In this document: one piece after another, positions 55,063 to 64,000 of the stretch
How positions within the stretch are numbered: the first letter of the stretch is position 1
Layout of the letters: every line of letters starts with the position of its first letter
Source: Sphingomonas psychrolutea
GTDB taxonomy: Bacteria > Pseudomonadota > Alphaproteobacteria > Sphingomonadales > Sphingomonadaceae
DNA length: 64,000 nucleotides
Direction of reading: 5' to 3'
Assembly: GCF_014636175.1 (NCBI RefSeq)
Contig: NZ_BMDW01000020.1
Span: 1-64,000, forward strand
Notes under the pieces: generated by a model
What the model was told of the DNA's origin: nothing
What the model saw: only the letters and a program-made list of their open reading frames with translations
Databases searched by the model: none
Program-made: the position numbers and the translations under genes

Positions 55063-55224
55063 GGTGCTGCTTTCCTTGACGATTGAAAGCGTGCTCCCTC
55101 GCATTTCACCCGCGTCGTGTCATCCCCACGCGCCTCTGGTTAACCGGTTGAACACCAAATCGGGTTTAAGCCCAGCGCACAGCGGTCCATCGGACCCGCG
55201 CATCGCAGGGGCAAATCGCACGCC

Positions 55225-56088
55225 ATGTTTCCCATTATAGGCCTTGTCGTCCTGCTGGTGATGATCTTCGGTGGTTTTGCGATCACCGGTGGCGCGCTCG
55301 GCCCCGTGATGGAGGCGATCCCGCACGAAATGCTGATCATCGGCGGCGCCGCGGTCGGCGCGCTGATCATCGGCAATTCGATGAAGGAGCTGAAGGCGCT
55401 CGGCGGCGGCGTCATGAAGGTCTTCAAGGGCCCAAAGTACAAGAAGCAAGACTATCTCGACGTCATCTTCCTGGTCAGCAAGCTGATGAAGATGTTGCGG
55501 ACCGATGGCCCGATCGCGCTTGAGCCGCATGTCGAGGATCCGAAATCCTCGGCCGTCTTCGCCGACTATCCGCGCCTGCTGGCGGACCATACGTTGATCA
55601 ATTTGATCGCCGATACGCTGCGCCTGGTCGTCGTGTCATCGGGTACGCTCGACGTCCATGCGGTCGAGGATGTGATGGATAACATGATCAAGACGCATCA
55701 TCACGAAGTCGAGGGGCCGCACGGGACGATCGCGTCGCTGGCCGATGCGCTGCCGGCGCTGGGCATCGTCGCCGCCGTGCTTGGCGTGGTCAAGACGATG
55801 GGATCGATCGACAAGCCGCCTGCAATTCTGGGCGCGATGATCGGATCGGCGCTGGTCGGCACCTTCATGGGCGTGTTGCTGGCCTATGGCATCGTCGCGC
55901 CACTCGCCAACCGGCTGAAACAGGTGATCGAGGCCGATGCGGCGATCTATCACGTGGTCAAGCAAATCATCATCGCCTCGCTCCACGGCCACCCGCAACC
56001 GCTGGTGATCGAGGCAGCGCGGTCGGGCATCGCACATTCGAACCAGCCGGGCTTCGCCGAAGTGTTCGACGGGCTGCGGGGGCGGTGA
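55225..56088 (+). CDS. motA: Flagellar motor stator protein MotA
   Basis: Stator subunit of 287 residues with four membrane helices: two near 1-25 and 35-52, then two near 168-190 and 200-225. The large cytoplasmic loop between them carries charged residues that touch FliG. ALPALGIVAAVLGVVKTM and VGTFMGVLLAYGIVAPLANR are the conserved channel helices. TTAAC at 55140-55144, upstream, resembles a CtrA half-site. It pairs with motB after a short repeat; no other flagellar genes are in the window. Confidence 0.95.
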   Translation: MFPIIGLVVLLVMIFGGFAITGGALGPVMEAIPHEMLIIGGAAVGALIIGNSMKELKALGGGVMKVFKGPKYKKQDYLDVIFLVSKLMKMLRTDGPIALEPHVEDPKSSAVFADYPRLLADHTLINLIADTLRLVVVSSGTLDVHAVEDVMDNMIKTHHHEVEGPHGTIASLADALPALGIVAAVLGVVKTMGSIDKPPAILGAMIGSALVGTFMGVLLAYGIVAPLANRLKQVIEADAAIYHVVKQIIIASLHGHPQPLVIEAARSGIAHSNQPGFAEVFDGLRGR

Positions 56089-56118
56089 GCGCGGTGTTGC
56101 CATATTTTCAGTCTTGGT

Positions 56119-56192
56119 CTCCTGCGACAGCAGGAGCCCAGGGTCGCGGGCGATACGCCTGTAACTTTGGGCTCCTGCGGTCGCAGGAGCCC
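56119..56192. repeat. Palindromic doublet between motA and motB
   Basis: Two hairpins built on CTCCTGCG / CGCAGGAG: an imperfect one at 56119-56136 and a perfect 24-base palindrome at 56169-56192. A different sequence family from the CCCCGG repeats, but the same two-unit design. Confidence 0.85.
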
Positions 56193-56207
56193 AGGGGCCG
56201 CTGAGGC

Positions 56208-57113
56208 ATGGCCGCGCGTGCGCCGCACGGCGCCAATGTGCCGCCCAAGATCATCTACAAGAAGATCTATATCGAAGGCCATGGCGGCCATCACGGCGGC
56301 GCGTGGAAGGTCGCTTATGCCGATTTCGTGACCGCGATGATGGCGTTCTTCCTGCTGATGTGGCTGCTCGGCGCGACCAATGAGAAGCAGCGCAAGGCGC
56401 TCGCCGACTATTTTTCGCCGACGCTCGTCCAGCTTAAGGAAAACAGCGCAGGGTCGAACGGCATTTTCGGCGGCGATTCGATCACGTCGAAGGACAATTA
56501 CGCGCACCGCGCCTCGCAAACCGGAACGCGGTCGATGACGGTGCCGGTCGAGGCGATCGGCGGCGACCAGGTCGGCACCGGGCAAAAAGGCACGCTGAAG
56601 GACAAAGCCGCCTTGTCGGCCGAAGACCGCAAGAATTTCGAGACGATGAAGCGTCAGGTAACGATGGCAATGGCGTCGAACCCCAAGCTCGCCAAGCTGT
56701 CGAACCATGTCCGCTTCATCAAGACCAATGACGGCCTACGGATCGATCTGCTCGACGATGCCGATTATTCGATGTTCGATCTCGGCACGACCCAGCTTGA
56801 GGGACGCGCTTCGTCGCTGATCGGGCTGATCGCGCAATCGATCAAGGCGACCACCAACCCGATCATGATCCGCGGCCATACCGACAGTTTGGGGTATGGC
56901 GATCCGCTGGCGATGAACAATTGGATGCTGTCGAGCGCCCGCGCCGAGGCGACCCGGCGGCGGCTGGCGGCGGGCGGGATCGACGAGACGCGCTTCAACC
57001 GGATCGAGGGCGTCGCCGACCGCGAGCCGATGATCAAGGAAGACGTCGCGGACCCGCGCAACCGCCGCGTCGCGATCACCTTGCTGTACCGCGCCACGTC
57101 CTTCGGCCAGTGA
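56208..57113 (+). CDS. motB: Flagellar motor stator protein MotB
   Basis: Stator partner of 301 residues. One helix at about 38-56 (YADFVTAMMAFFLLMWLL) carries D39, the proton-binding Asp. The C-terminal OmpA-like domain anchors to peptidoglycan: IRGHTDSLGYGDP and LSSARAEATRRRL, then NRRVAITLLYR at the end. ATG 56208 is right after the repeat. Its stop overlaps the start of the next gene as GTGA. Confidence 0.95.
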   Translation: MAARAPHGANVPPKIIYKKIYIEGHGGHHGGAWKVAYADFVTAMMAFFLLMWLLGATNEKQRKALADYFSPTLVQLKENSAGSNGIFGGDSITSKDNYAHRASQTGTRSMTVPVEAIGGDQVGTGQKGTLKDKAALSAEDRKNFETMKRQVTMAMASNPKLAKLSNHVRFIKTNDGLRIDLLDDADYSMFDLGTTQLEGRASSLIGLIAQSIKATTNPIMIRGHTDSLGYGDPLAMNNWMLSSARAEATRRRLAAGGIDETRFNRIEGVADREPMIKEDVADPRNRRVAITLLYRATSFGQ

Positions 57114-58492
57114 CACAAGCGCAGCGCTATGCCGAATGGAGCGTGCAGGCGGTACTGGGCGGGCTGCTCCTTTACGGGCTAGCCGCTTTGCCTGATCTGC
57201 ACGCGCGGTGGGGCGTGTCGATCGGCAGCATCGTGGCGATCCTCGGTTGGATCGCGCTCGCCGCGTTCGGCTTCGCGCTGTTGCGCGACATGCCACGCCG
57301 CCGCAGCTTCGCGCTGTTGGCATTGGCGTTGATGGCAGTCCGTGTCGTCTTCGCCTTGCTCGCGGTGGGGCGGACCTCGACCGGCGACCCCAACGCCTAT
57401 CTCAACCTCGCCAAGGGACTGCTCGCCGGGCACGGCCTCGTGATGTACGAGCCGTTCTTCGGCAGCGCGTGGCGCGCCTTGTTCCCGCCGCTCTACCCGC
57501 TGCTGCTTGCCGGATGGGGCGCGCTGTTCGGCTTTTCGACGCCATCGGTCCTTGTCCTTGGCACGCTGACCGACGCGGCAACGGCGTGGCTGATCGTGCT
57601 GCTGGGGACGCGGCTCGGCAGTGCAGTGGCGGGGCGACGGGCCGCGTGGCTGTATCTCCTCTGGCCATCAGTGCTGTTTTCCGCGCCGCTCGCGCAGAAG
57701 GAATCGCTGTGCGCGCTGCTGATCCTGGCGCTGGCGCTGACCTGGGTGCAGCCCCGCGCGGGGTGGCGCGGTGCGGTGGCGCTGGGGGTGCCGGCGGGCT
57801 TGCTTGCGCTCACGCAACCGGGTGAGGCACCGCTCGCCGCTTTGTTCGGGCTGGTGCTGGTCGGTCGGATCGGGCTGTGGCGGGTGCTGGCGACGGGGCT
57901 GCGTGGCGCGATTATCGCGGGGATCGTGCTGCTGCCGTGGTGGATCCGTAATGCGATGCTGTTCCACGCCTTCGTGCCGCTGACGACGGCGAGCGGCGCG
58001 AGCCTGTGGATTGGCAACAATCCCGATGCCACCGGCAATTGGGAACCGCCGCCGATCGCGCTGAAGGGCATTCCCGAAATGGCTTACGGTCCGCGCATCC
58101 AAGCGCTTGCGGTCGAGTGGATCCGCACGCATCCGACAGGCTTTGTCCGGCTGACCGCCACCAAGTTCGTACGCGCCTGTGGCGTCGCCGAGTTCGGCGT
58201 CACGCGACTGGTTGCGATGGGGCCGCCCTTCCCGCGCCTGCTCGCTGCAGCACTCTGGCCGATCGCGCAACTGTCGCATCTGGCGTTATTGGGCGGTGCG
58301 GCGGCGCGGCTGGGGCGCGTGCCCGTCACGCTGATGCTGCTGATCGCAGCGTGCGGCCTGCAATTGCTGCTGTTCGGCGTGTGGTTCGAATTTGGCGAGC
58401 GGCACCGTGAGTTCGTCACCGCCTTCCTGCTGCTGGCTTTATGCTGGGGGTATAACGAGGGGGCAGTTGAGAAAGACGCGCCGACACCCTAG
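57110..58492 (+). CDS. GT-C type membrane glycosyltransferase-like protein
   Basis: Protein of 460 residues with about eleven hydrophobic helices. The first large loop has GDPNAYLNLAKGLLAGHGLV, the pattern of dolichyl-phosphate-mannose-like family 39 transferases, and FFGSAWRALFPPLYPLLLA follows. Start is GTG 57110, overlapping the motB stop as GTGA, so translation is probably coupled to motB. A sugar acceptor is unknown; flagellin or envelope glycosylation is a guess from position. Confidence 0.7.
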   Translation: MTQAQRYAEWSVQAVLGGLLLYGLAALPDLHARWGVSIGSIVAILGWIALAAFGFALLRDMPRRRSFALLALALMAVRVVFALLAVGRTSTGDPNAYLNLAKGLLAGHGLVMYEPFFGSAWRALFPPLYPLLLAGWGALFGFSTPSVLVLGTLTDAATAWLIVLLGTRLGSAVAGRRAAWLYLLWPSVLFSAPLAQKESLCALLILALALTWVQPRAGWRGAVALGVPAGLLALTQPGEAPLAALFGLVLVGRIGLWRVLATGLRGAIIAGIVLLPWWIRNAMLFHAFVPLTTASGASLWIGNNPDATGNWEPPPIALKGIPEMAYGPRIQALAVEWIRTHPTGFVRLTATKFVRACGVAEFGVTRLVAMGPPFPRLLAAALWPIAQLSHLALLGGAAARLGRVPVTLMLLIAACGLQLLLFGVWFEFGERHREFVTAFLLLALCWGYNEGAVEKDAPTP

Positions 58493-58501
58493 TTTAGCGC
58501 T

Positions 58502-59635
58502 GTGAAAGACGCCGTTACCGCCCGTATCGCCGACGGCGTCTCCGCAATCGCGGCGGCGGACTGGGATGCTTGCGCGGGAACCGCCAATCCGTTCGTTGCC
58601 CACGCCTTCCTGTCGATCCTCGAACAATCGGGCAGCGCGCGACCGCGCACCGGCTGGCAACCGATCCCGATCATCGTCGACGGTCCCGACGGCAAGCCCG
58701 CCGGTATCGCGCCAGCCTATGCCAAGAGCCACAGCCAGGGCGAATATGTCTTCGACCATGCCTGGGCCGATGCGTGGGAGCGCGCGGGCGGCAAATATTA
58801 TCCTAAGCTGCAAATCGCGGTGCCCTTTACCCCCGCGCCGGGCCCGCGCTTGCTGCTGCGCGATCCTGCGCAAGCCCCCGCTTTGATCGCCGCGATCGAG
58901 GCGATGACCGACCAGCACGGCCTGTCTTCGGCGCACGCGACCTTCATTTGCCCCGAACAAGTGCCTGCGTTCGAGGCAGCGGGCTGGCTGATTCGCCAGG
59001 GAACGCAATTCCACTGGCAGAATCAGGGCTATGCGACTTTCGACGATTTCCTTGAGCAACTCGCCAGCCGCAAGCGCAAGGCGATCCGCAAGGAACGCGC
59101 GGGCGCGGTCGAGGGGCTGACGATCCGCCACATTGCCGGCGCGGACATTACCGAGGCGGAATGGGACGCGTTCTGGGTGTTTTATCAGGATACCGGCGCG
59201 CGCAAATGGGGCCAGCCGTATCTGACGCGGCCGTTCTTCTCGTTGCTCAGCCAGACGATGCCCGAACGCGTGCTGCTCATCCTCGCCGAGCGCGACGGGT
59301 GGCCGATCGCAGGCGCGCTCAATCTGATCGGGGAGGATACGCTGTACGGCCGCTATTGGGGCTGTACCGAGGAAGTGCCCTTCCTCCATTTCGAATTGTG
59401 CTATTATCAGGCGATCGACGCAGCGATCGCGCGCGGGCTGAAGACGGTCGAGGCGGGCGCACAAGGCGAACACAAGCTTGCCCGCGGTTATGTGCCGGTG
59501 CCGACCTGGTCGGCGCATTACATTCCCGATGCGGGGTTCCGCCGCGCGATCGGCGATTTCCTCGCGCGCGAGCGGGCGTCGGTCGAATCCGATCAGGAGT
59601 TTCTGGGGGCGATGACGCCGTTCAAGAAGGCGTAG
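58502..59635 (+). CDS. FemAB/GNAT-like acyltransferase (peptidogalycan family)
   Basis: Protein of 377 residues of the DUF482/PF04339 type, two GNAT-like halves. The ASRKRKAIRKERAG stretch near 191-204 and WGCTEEVPFLHFELCYYQAID near 285-305 are family marks, as is GAQGEHKLARGYVPVPTWSAH near the C-terminus. Related proteins are thought to move acyl or aminoacyl groups in envelope synthesis; not proven. GTG 58502 starts it nine bases after the previous stop, the last gene of the motAB-led run. Confidence 0.82.
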   Translation: MKDAVTARIADGVSAIAAADWDACAGTANPFVAHAFLSILEQSGSARPRTGWQPIPIIVDGPDGKPAGIAPAYAKSHSQGEYVFDHAWADAWERAGGKYYPKLQIAVPFTPAPGPRLLLRDPAQAPALIAAIEAMTDQHGLSSAHATFICPEQVPAFEAAGWLIRQGTQFHWQNQGYATFDDFLEQLASRKRKAIRKERAGAVEGLTIRHIAGADITEAEWDAFWVFYQDTGARKWGQPYLTRPFFSLLSQTMPERVLLILAERDGWPIAGALNLIGEDTLYGRYWGCTEEVPFLHFELCYYQAIDAAIARGLKTVEAGAQGEHKLARGYVPVPTWSAHYIPDAGFRRAIGDFLARERASVESDQEFLGAMTPFKKA

Positions 59636-59640
59636 AACCC

Positions 59641-59739
59641 ACTTCCGTTCGGGCTGAGCCGGTCGAATCCCAGCTCGCAACGGGCGACCGTGCGCCAGTA
59701 GACACTTGCCCTTCGACAAGCTCAGGGCGAACGGAGGTA
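59641..59739. repeat. Palindromic doublet, TTCGACAAGCTCAGG family
   Basis: Left unit ACTTCCGTTCGGGCTGAGCC and right unit, read on the minus strand, ACCTCCGTTCGCCCTGAGCT face each other. The right half contains TTCGACAAGCTCAGGGCGAA, a repeat common in sphingomonads and xanthomonads. It fills the gap between the FemAB-like gene and the convergent alpha/beta hydrolase. Confidence 0.85.
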
Positions 59740-59754
59740 GGGATGAGCGGCTTC

Positions 59755-60666
59755 CTATCGCCGGAACCGCTCCAGCCATCCCCCCAAGATCGCGTTAACC
59801 CGATCCGGCGCTTCCTGCTGCACCCAGTGCGAGACGCCGGGCAAGCGGTGGATTTCGAAATCGGGGCAATAGGCCTCGGTACCTTGCGAGCAGCCAATGC
59901 CGAGCGCCGTATCTTCCTCGCCCCAGATCATCAGCGTCGGCGTCTCGATCCGGCCGTCGCCGGTCGGCGTGTTGCTGCCTGAGCGCACCATTGAGCGGTA
60001 ATAATTGAGCATCGCGGTGAGCGCGCCCGGACGCGCCGCCGCCGCGCGATACACATCGAGCACCGCGCGCGGGAAGGCGCTCTTGTCGACCGCCATGTTG
60101 CGAATCGCGCGGGCGATTCCGGCGGCATGATTTCGCCCGAACACGCGCTCGGGCAGCCACGGCACTTGAAAGAAATAGACGTACCAACTCCGCCGCAACT
60201 GCGCCCACGTCTTCAGTTCGCGCGCAAAGACGTGCGGGTGCGGCACGTTCATAATCACCAGCCCGACCAAGGGCCGCGCACGGCGGATCGCGAATTGCCA
60301 CGCGATGATCGCGCCCCAATCATGCGCGATCAGCAGGACTTCCTTCGCGCCGCTCGCATCAATCAAGCCGACCAGATCGCCGACCAGCTTGTCGATATGA
60401 TAGGCGGCGACGCCCTCGGGCCGGTCGCTCGCGCCGTAACCGCGCAGATTGGGCGCCCACACCCGCCAGCCGCGCTCGCTCAGCAGCGGCATTTGATAGC
60501 GCCAGCTGAAATTGAGTTCGGGAAAGCCGTGGACGCACAAGGCCAGCCGGTCGGTGCTGCCATCGGCGGCGGGCAGTTCGGCGAGTTCGAGCGTAACCTC
60601 GCCCGCGCGCTGCATCCGAACGGCAATCCCGCTGTCGGCGGGCGGGGTCCACGACCAGTCGCTCAA
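59755..60666 (-). CDS. Alpha/beta hydrolase, epoxide hydrolase-like
   Basis: Protein of 303 residues. The oxyanion HGFPELNFSWRYQM is near 60-75, the nucleophile elbow is IAHDWGAIIAW with Asp as nucleophile, as in epoxide hydrolases and dehalogenases, and the last catalytic His is in GVSHWVQQEAP. Substrate unknown. Start is TTG 60666, overlapping the acyl-CoA dehydrogenase stop as TTGA; ATG at the MQRAGEV codon is an alternative 17 codons in. Likely cotranscribed with that gene. Confidence 0.85.
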   Translation of the reverse strand: MSDWSWTPPADSGIAVRMQRAGEVTLELAELPAADGSTDRLALCVHGFPELNFSWRYQMPLLSERGWRVWAPNLRGYGASDRPEGVAAYHIDKLVGDLVGLIDASGAKEVLLIAHDWGAIIAWQFAIRRARPLVGLVIMNVPHPHVFARELKTWAQLRRSWYVYFFQVPWLPERVFGRNHAAGIARAIRNMAVDKSAFPRAVLDVYRAAAARPGALTAMLNYYRSMVRSGSNTPTGDGRIETPTLMIWGEEDTALGIGCSQGTEAYCPDFEIHRLPGVSHWVQQEAPDRVNAILGGWLERFRR

Positions 60667-62375
60667 GCGGCGAACGCCTCGGCCGGGACCGAATAGAGCA
60701 CCGCCGCGCTCGCGCTCGCCGCCGCGCGCAGGCCCAGCGCCTCGGGCACGATCTGCGCGACGTAGAAGGCGCACGCCGCGCGCTTCATCTGCGCGAAGGC
60801 GTCGTCGCCGGTCGCGAGACGACCCGAGCGCTCCATCAGCCAGCCGCAGGTGGCGACCGACAGCATCGTCAGGAACGGATAGCTCGCCGCGAGCTTGTCA
60901 TCGGCGTCCATCCCCGCCATGCCGCGCCCGATCTCGTCGCACGCATCGATCAGCGCGACCAACCCACCGTCCTGCGCTTCGGCGCGCATATCGGCGATCA
61001 GCCGCGCGAACACCCCGCCATTGTCCATCCCGAGCTTGCGCCCGACCAGATCGGCCGCCTGAATGCCGTTGGTGCCTTCGTAAATCGGCGTGATCCGCGC
61101 ATCGCGGAAGAACTGCGCGGCGCCGGTCTCCTCGATATAGCCCATGCCGCCATGGATCTGAATGCCGATGCTGGCGACTTCGTTGCCGATGTCGGTGCCA
61201 TGCGCCTTGGCGAGCGGGGTGAGGATATCGAGCCGCTCCTGACCGCCAACCTCACGGAGCGTCGCGCGATCGACTTGCGCGGCTGCGTAGTAAACGAGCG
61301 CGCGCGCTGCCTGCGTTTGCGCCTTCATGCGGAGCAGCATCCGGCGGACGTCGGGATGCTCGACGATCTTGACCGACTCGGCACTGCCCGATCCGGCGCG
61401 CGGCGACTGGACGCGGTCGAGCGCGTACGACACCGCCGCCTGCGTAGCCGCCTCGGCGACCTGCACGCCCTGCAAGCCGACATTGAGCCGCGCATTGTTC
61501 ATCATCGTGAACATCGCGCGGATGCCACCATATTCGGCCCCGATCAGCTCGCCGACGCAATCATCCTGATCGCCGAAGCTCAGCACGCAGGTCGGCGAGG
61601 CGTGGAGACCCATCTTATGCTCGATCGAGACGACGCGGACATCGTTGAAATCACCCGGCGTGCCATCGTCCGTCAGCCGATACTTCGGCACCAGGAACAG
61701 CGAAATCCCCTTGGTCCCGGCGGGTGCGCCGGGGGTGCGCGCGAGCACGAGGTGGACGATATTGGGCGCCATGTCGTGATCGCCGAACGAGATGTAGATC
61801 TTGGTGCCCTTGATCAGGAAGGTGCCATCGCCGCGCGGGGTGGCGGTGGTGCGCAAAGCGCCGACGTCGGATCCGGCCTGCGGCTCGGTCAGGTTCATCG
61901 TGCCGGTCCACGCGCCGGTCGCGAGATGCGGGAGGTAGAGCGCTTGCTGCTCAGGGGAACCGTGATGCGCCAGCGCCTCGATCGCGCCGACCGTCAGCGT
62001 CGGGGCGAGCGCAAAGCCCATATTCGCCGTGCCGAGCGTATCGAGCACCGCGGTCTGGATCACGAAGGGCAGCCCCTGCCCGCCAAATTCCTCGGGCACG
62101 CCGATCGTGCCCCAGCCGCCCTCGACATAATCGTGATACGCCTTCACGAAGCCGTCGGGCATCACCACGCCCTCGGGCGTCCATTTCGCGCCGACCGTAT
62201 CGCCGGCGCGGAGCAGCGGTGCCCATTCGCCTGCGGCCAGCTGACCCACCCCTTCCAGCACCGCATCGACGACATCGTCGCTGGCGGCGGCAAAGCGATC
62301 AGTCGCGGCGAGATCGGCAATGCGCGCGACATGATCGAGCACGAAACGCTGGTCGGCGGTGGCGGGGGTAAACAT
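60663..62375 (-). CDS. Acyl-CoA dehydrogenase, DmdC-like
   Basis: FAD enzyme of 570 residues in the large acyl-CoA dehydrogenase subgroup with an extra C-terminal domain, as in DmdC of dimethylsulfoniopropionate breakdown. Marks are TEPQAGSDVGALRTTA and GTKIYISFGDHDM for the acyl-CoA/flavin site, MMNNARLNVGLQG, IQIHGGMGYIEETG and ITPIYEGTNGIQAADLVG with the likely catalytic Glu in YEGTNG. The true substrate is unknown. It is followed, with overlapping codons, by the epoxide hydrolase-like gene. Confidence 0.9.
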   Translation of the reverse strand: MFTPATADQRFVLDHVARIADLAATDRFAAASDDVVDAVLEGVGQLAAGEWAPLLRAGDTVGAKWTPEGVVMPDGFVKAYHDYVEGGWGTIGVPEEFGGQGLPFVIQTAVLDTLGTANMGFALAPTLTVGAIEALAHHGSPEQQALYLPHLATGAWTGTMNLTEPQAGSDVGALRTTATPRGDGTFLIKGTKIYISFGDHDMAPNIVHLVLARTPGAPAGTKGISLFLVPKYRLTDDGTPGDFNDVRVVSIEHKMGLHASPTCVLSFGDQDDCVGELIGAEYGGIRAMFTMMNNARLNVGLQGVQVAEAATQAAVSYALDRVQSPRAGSGSAESVKIVEHPDVRRMLLRMKAQTQAARALVYYAAAQVDRATLREVGGQERLDILTPLAKAHGTDIGNEVASIGIQIHGGMGYIEETGAAQFFRDARITPIYEGTNGIQAADLVGRKLGMDNGGVFARLIADMRAEAQDGGLVALIDACDEIGRGMAGMDADDKLAASYPFLTMLSVATCGWLMERSGRLATGDDAFAQMKRAACAFYVAQIVPEALGLRAAASASAAVLYSVPAEAFAA

Positions 62376-62420
62376 GGGACTTCCTCTTATGCGACGGGCT
62401 TGTCGCCGCTATAGCCGCCG

Positions 62421-63461
62421 ATGATGACCGCGCCAAACCCGCCTTTTGCGACGAGGACCTTACCTTACGGCGAGGCCGCGATCGTTGCGGCCGCCGCGCT
62501 GATTGCCGCAGGGCAGCCGGTCGCGGTGCCGACCGAGACCGTCTACGGCCTGGCAGCGGACGCGACCGATTCGGCCGCGGTCGCGCGAATCTATGCCGCC
62601 AAGGGCCGCCCGAGCTTCAACCCGCTGATCGTGCATGTGCTCGATCTGGCGGCGGCCCAGGAAATTGCGGACTTCGACGCGGACGCGCTGGCGCTGGCCG
62701 AGGCGTTCTGGCCGGGGCCGTTGACGTTGGTGCTGCCGCTCCGCGCGGATGCGGGCATCGCGTCGCTGGTGACCGCGGGGCTCGATACGATTGCGATCCG
62801 TGTCCCGGCGCACCGCGCGATGCGGGCGCTGCTGGAGGCCACGGGCAAACCGCTCGCCGCGCCCTCGGCCAATGCGAGCGGCGGCATCAGCCCGACTCGC
62901 GCTGCGCATGTCGTGGCTAGCCTCGACGGGCAAATAGCACTGGTAATCGACGACGGCGCGACCGAAGCGGGGCTGGAGTCGACGATCGTGCACGGGCGCG
63001 ATGTTTTGCGGCCGGGGCCGATCACAGCAGCGCAGCTCACCCTCCACTTCCACCCCGGCGAAGGCCGGGGCCCAGTTGCGAGCGTTTTGGGGCAGAGTAC
63101 AGCGCGTGACGACGATCGTCCCGCAACTGGGCCCCGGCCTGCGCCGGGGTGGAAGGAAGGAGAAAACCTCCTAATCACCGCCCCCGGCCAACTCGCCAGC
63201 CATTATGCGCCAACGAAGCCGCTTCGGCTGAACGCAACGCAGGCGGAAGCGGACGAATATCTTATCGGCTTCGGCGCGATCGCGGGGGACATCAACCTCT
63301 CCCCCGCCGCCAACCCGGTCGAAGCGGCGGCAAACCTCTTCGACGCGCTCCACCGCGCCGATGCGAGCGACCGCGCCACTATTGCCATCGCTCCAATCCC
63401 GGAAGACGGCATCGGCACCGCGATCAACGACCGCCTGCGCCGCGCCGCGCATCGCGATTAG
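62421..63461 (+). CDS. tsaC: Threonylcarbamoyl-AMP synthase (Sua5 type), with REP insert
   Basis: Makes threonylcarbamoyl-AMP for the t6A37 base of ANN-decoding tRNAs. Residues 15-200 are the YrdC domain: [26 protein letters not shown] (K61-R63), and [18 protein letters not shown] (S149, N151). The Sua5 domain starts at about 253 with [11 protein letters not shown] and runs to the end (346 residues). Between them about 36 residues (roughly 210-245) are encoded by a palindromic repeat in frame, lengthening the normal linker. ATG 62421 or 62424. Confidence 0.93.
   Translation: MMTAPNPPFATRTLPYGEAAIVAAAALIAAGQPVAVPTETVYGLAADATDSAAVARIYAAKGRPSFNPLIVHVLDLAAAQEIADFDADALALAEAFWPGPLTLVLPLRADAGIASLVTAGLDTIAIRVPAHRAMRALLEATGKPLAAPSANASGGISPTRAAHVVASLDGQIALVIDDGATEAGLESTIVHGRDVLRPGPITAAQLTLHFHPGEGRGPVASVLGQSTARDDDRPATGPRPAPGWKEGENLLITAPGQLASHYAPTKPLRLNATQAEADEYLIGFGAIAGDINLSPAANPVEAAANLFDALHRADASDRATIAIAPIPEDGIGTAINDRLRRAAHRD
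63050..63152. repeat. REP-like element inside tsaC
   Basis: Inverted arms at 63050-63080 and 63122-63152 match at 30 of 31 positions and flank 41 bases. The left arm holds the same 22-base core as the thiD insert (CCGGCGAAGGCCGGGG followed by CCCAGT). Confidence 0.92.
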
Positions 63462-64000
63462 GCGCTGACCGCCTTGGACCGCGCCGCAAAGCTCTTGCGC
63501 AGCTTGGCCAGCTTGGGCGGGATCACCGCGATGCAATAGGGATTGCGCTGGCCTTCGCTGTCCCAATAATCCTGATGATAATCCTCGGCCGGATACCAGG
63601 TCGACAGCGGCTCGATCGTCGTCACGATCGGCGCGGGCCAGCCGTCCGCCGCACGCGCCATCGCCGCCACTGCTTCGGCCGCTTGCGCGTCGTCATGCGG
63701 GAAGATTGCCGAGCGATATTGCGTGCCGACGTCATTGCCCTGCCGGTTCAACTGCGTCGGATCGTGCGTCGCAAAGAACATGTCGAGAATGTCGCCGTAC
63801 GACACTTGATCGGCATCGAAGGTCACACGGATCGCTTCGGCATGACCGGTCGCGCCGCTGCACACTTGCTTGTAGGTGGGATTGGGGACCGCGCCGCCGA
63901 TATAGCCGCTCTCGACCTTTTCCACGCCGATCACATCCTTGAACACCGCGTCGGTGCACCAAAAACATCCGCCCGCCAGGGTGGCGACTTCGCTTGCCAT
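63458..64000 (-). CDS. msrA: Peptide-methionine (S)-S-oxide reductase
   Basis: Repairs oxidised methionine. The 180-residue protein opens with [14 protein letters not shown]12 is the catalytic cysteine. [25 protein letters not shown] and the [17 protein letters not shown] block near the end fit the family, with a possible resolving cysteine there. Complete: ATG is at the last bases of the window. Overlaps the tsaC stop by four bases at its own end. Confidence 0.94.
   Translation of the reverse strand: MASEVATLAGGCFWCTDAVFKDVIGVEKVESGYIGGAVPNPTYKQVCSGATGHAEAIRVTFDADQVSYGDILDMFFATHDPTQLNRQGNDVGTQYRSAIFPHDDAQAAEAVAAMARAADGWPAPIVTTIEPLSTWYPAEDYHQDYWDSEGQRNPYCIAVIPPKLAKLRKSFAARSKAVSA

Overview
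This 64 kb window is GC-rich, dense chromosomal DNA, almost all coding, with about 55 protein genes, one tRNA and no phage, plasmid or insertion-sequence genes. The gene set and protein flavour point to an alphaproteobacterium of the Sphingomonadales (Sphingomonas-like). Supporting signs are a CcrM (GANTC) methyltransferase, a split three-subunit transhydrogenase with a tiny aa3-oxidase subunit IV-like peptide at its head, a phosphoketolase-acetate kinase pair, and many non-ATG, stop-overlapping starts. This placement is inference from gene content; no marker rRNA is present. Layout: 0-1.3 kb is a sparser edge with one sugar-type acetyltransferase. 1.3-14 kb holds a TonB-like protein, a HerA-like ATPase, the xfp-ackA operon, a GNAT enzyme and secreted hydrolases (beta-lactamase fold, M28 peptidase, CocE-type). 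13.7-17.3 kb is a molybdoenzyme operon (YdeP/FdhF-like, fdhD, mobA). 17.4-21.5 kb is the lipoprotein-type ABC transporter and tesA cluster. 21.5-23.7 kb has dinB and rsgA. 23.8-26.8 kb is the biotin operon bioF-bioD-bioA, followed by tRNA-Val. 28.5-32.0 kb is the pnt transhydrogenase operon, interrupted by a DUF559 gene bracketed by inverted palindromic repeats. 32.2-40.1 kb holds a sigma-54 activator, folP, ccrM, rnhB, a thiD-VOC fusion and glmM. 40.2-50 kb carries transporters (DAACS, POT), NnrU, a nitroreductase, a GntR regulator, two polytopic membrane proteins and argG. 50-55 kb has a cyclopropane synthase, a Mo-oxidoreductase with its cytochrome b, a flavin reductase and 3-hydroxyacyl-CoA dehydrogenase. 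55-59.6 kb is motA-motB-glycosyltransferase-FemAB-like. 59.7-64 kb holds an alpha/beta hydrolase, an acyl-CoA dehydrogenase, tsaC and msrA. The most striking layer is not a pathway but the repeats. At least nine paired palindromic (REP/BIME-like) elements sit in intergenic gaps. Two elements sharing an identical 22-base core lie in frame inside thiD and tsaC, and another pair brackets the DUF559 nuclease-like gene inside the pnt operon. This looks like a non-autonomous mobile repeat family, perhaps linked to DUF559. A second theme is cell-cycle control: the region upstream of ccrM carries GANTC sites, GTTAAC half-sites and a perfect DnaA box.
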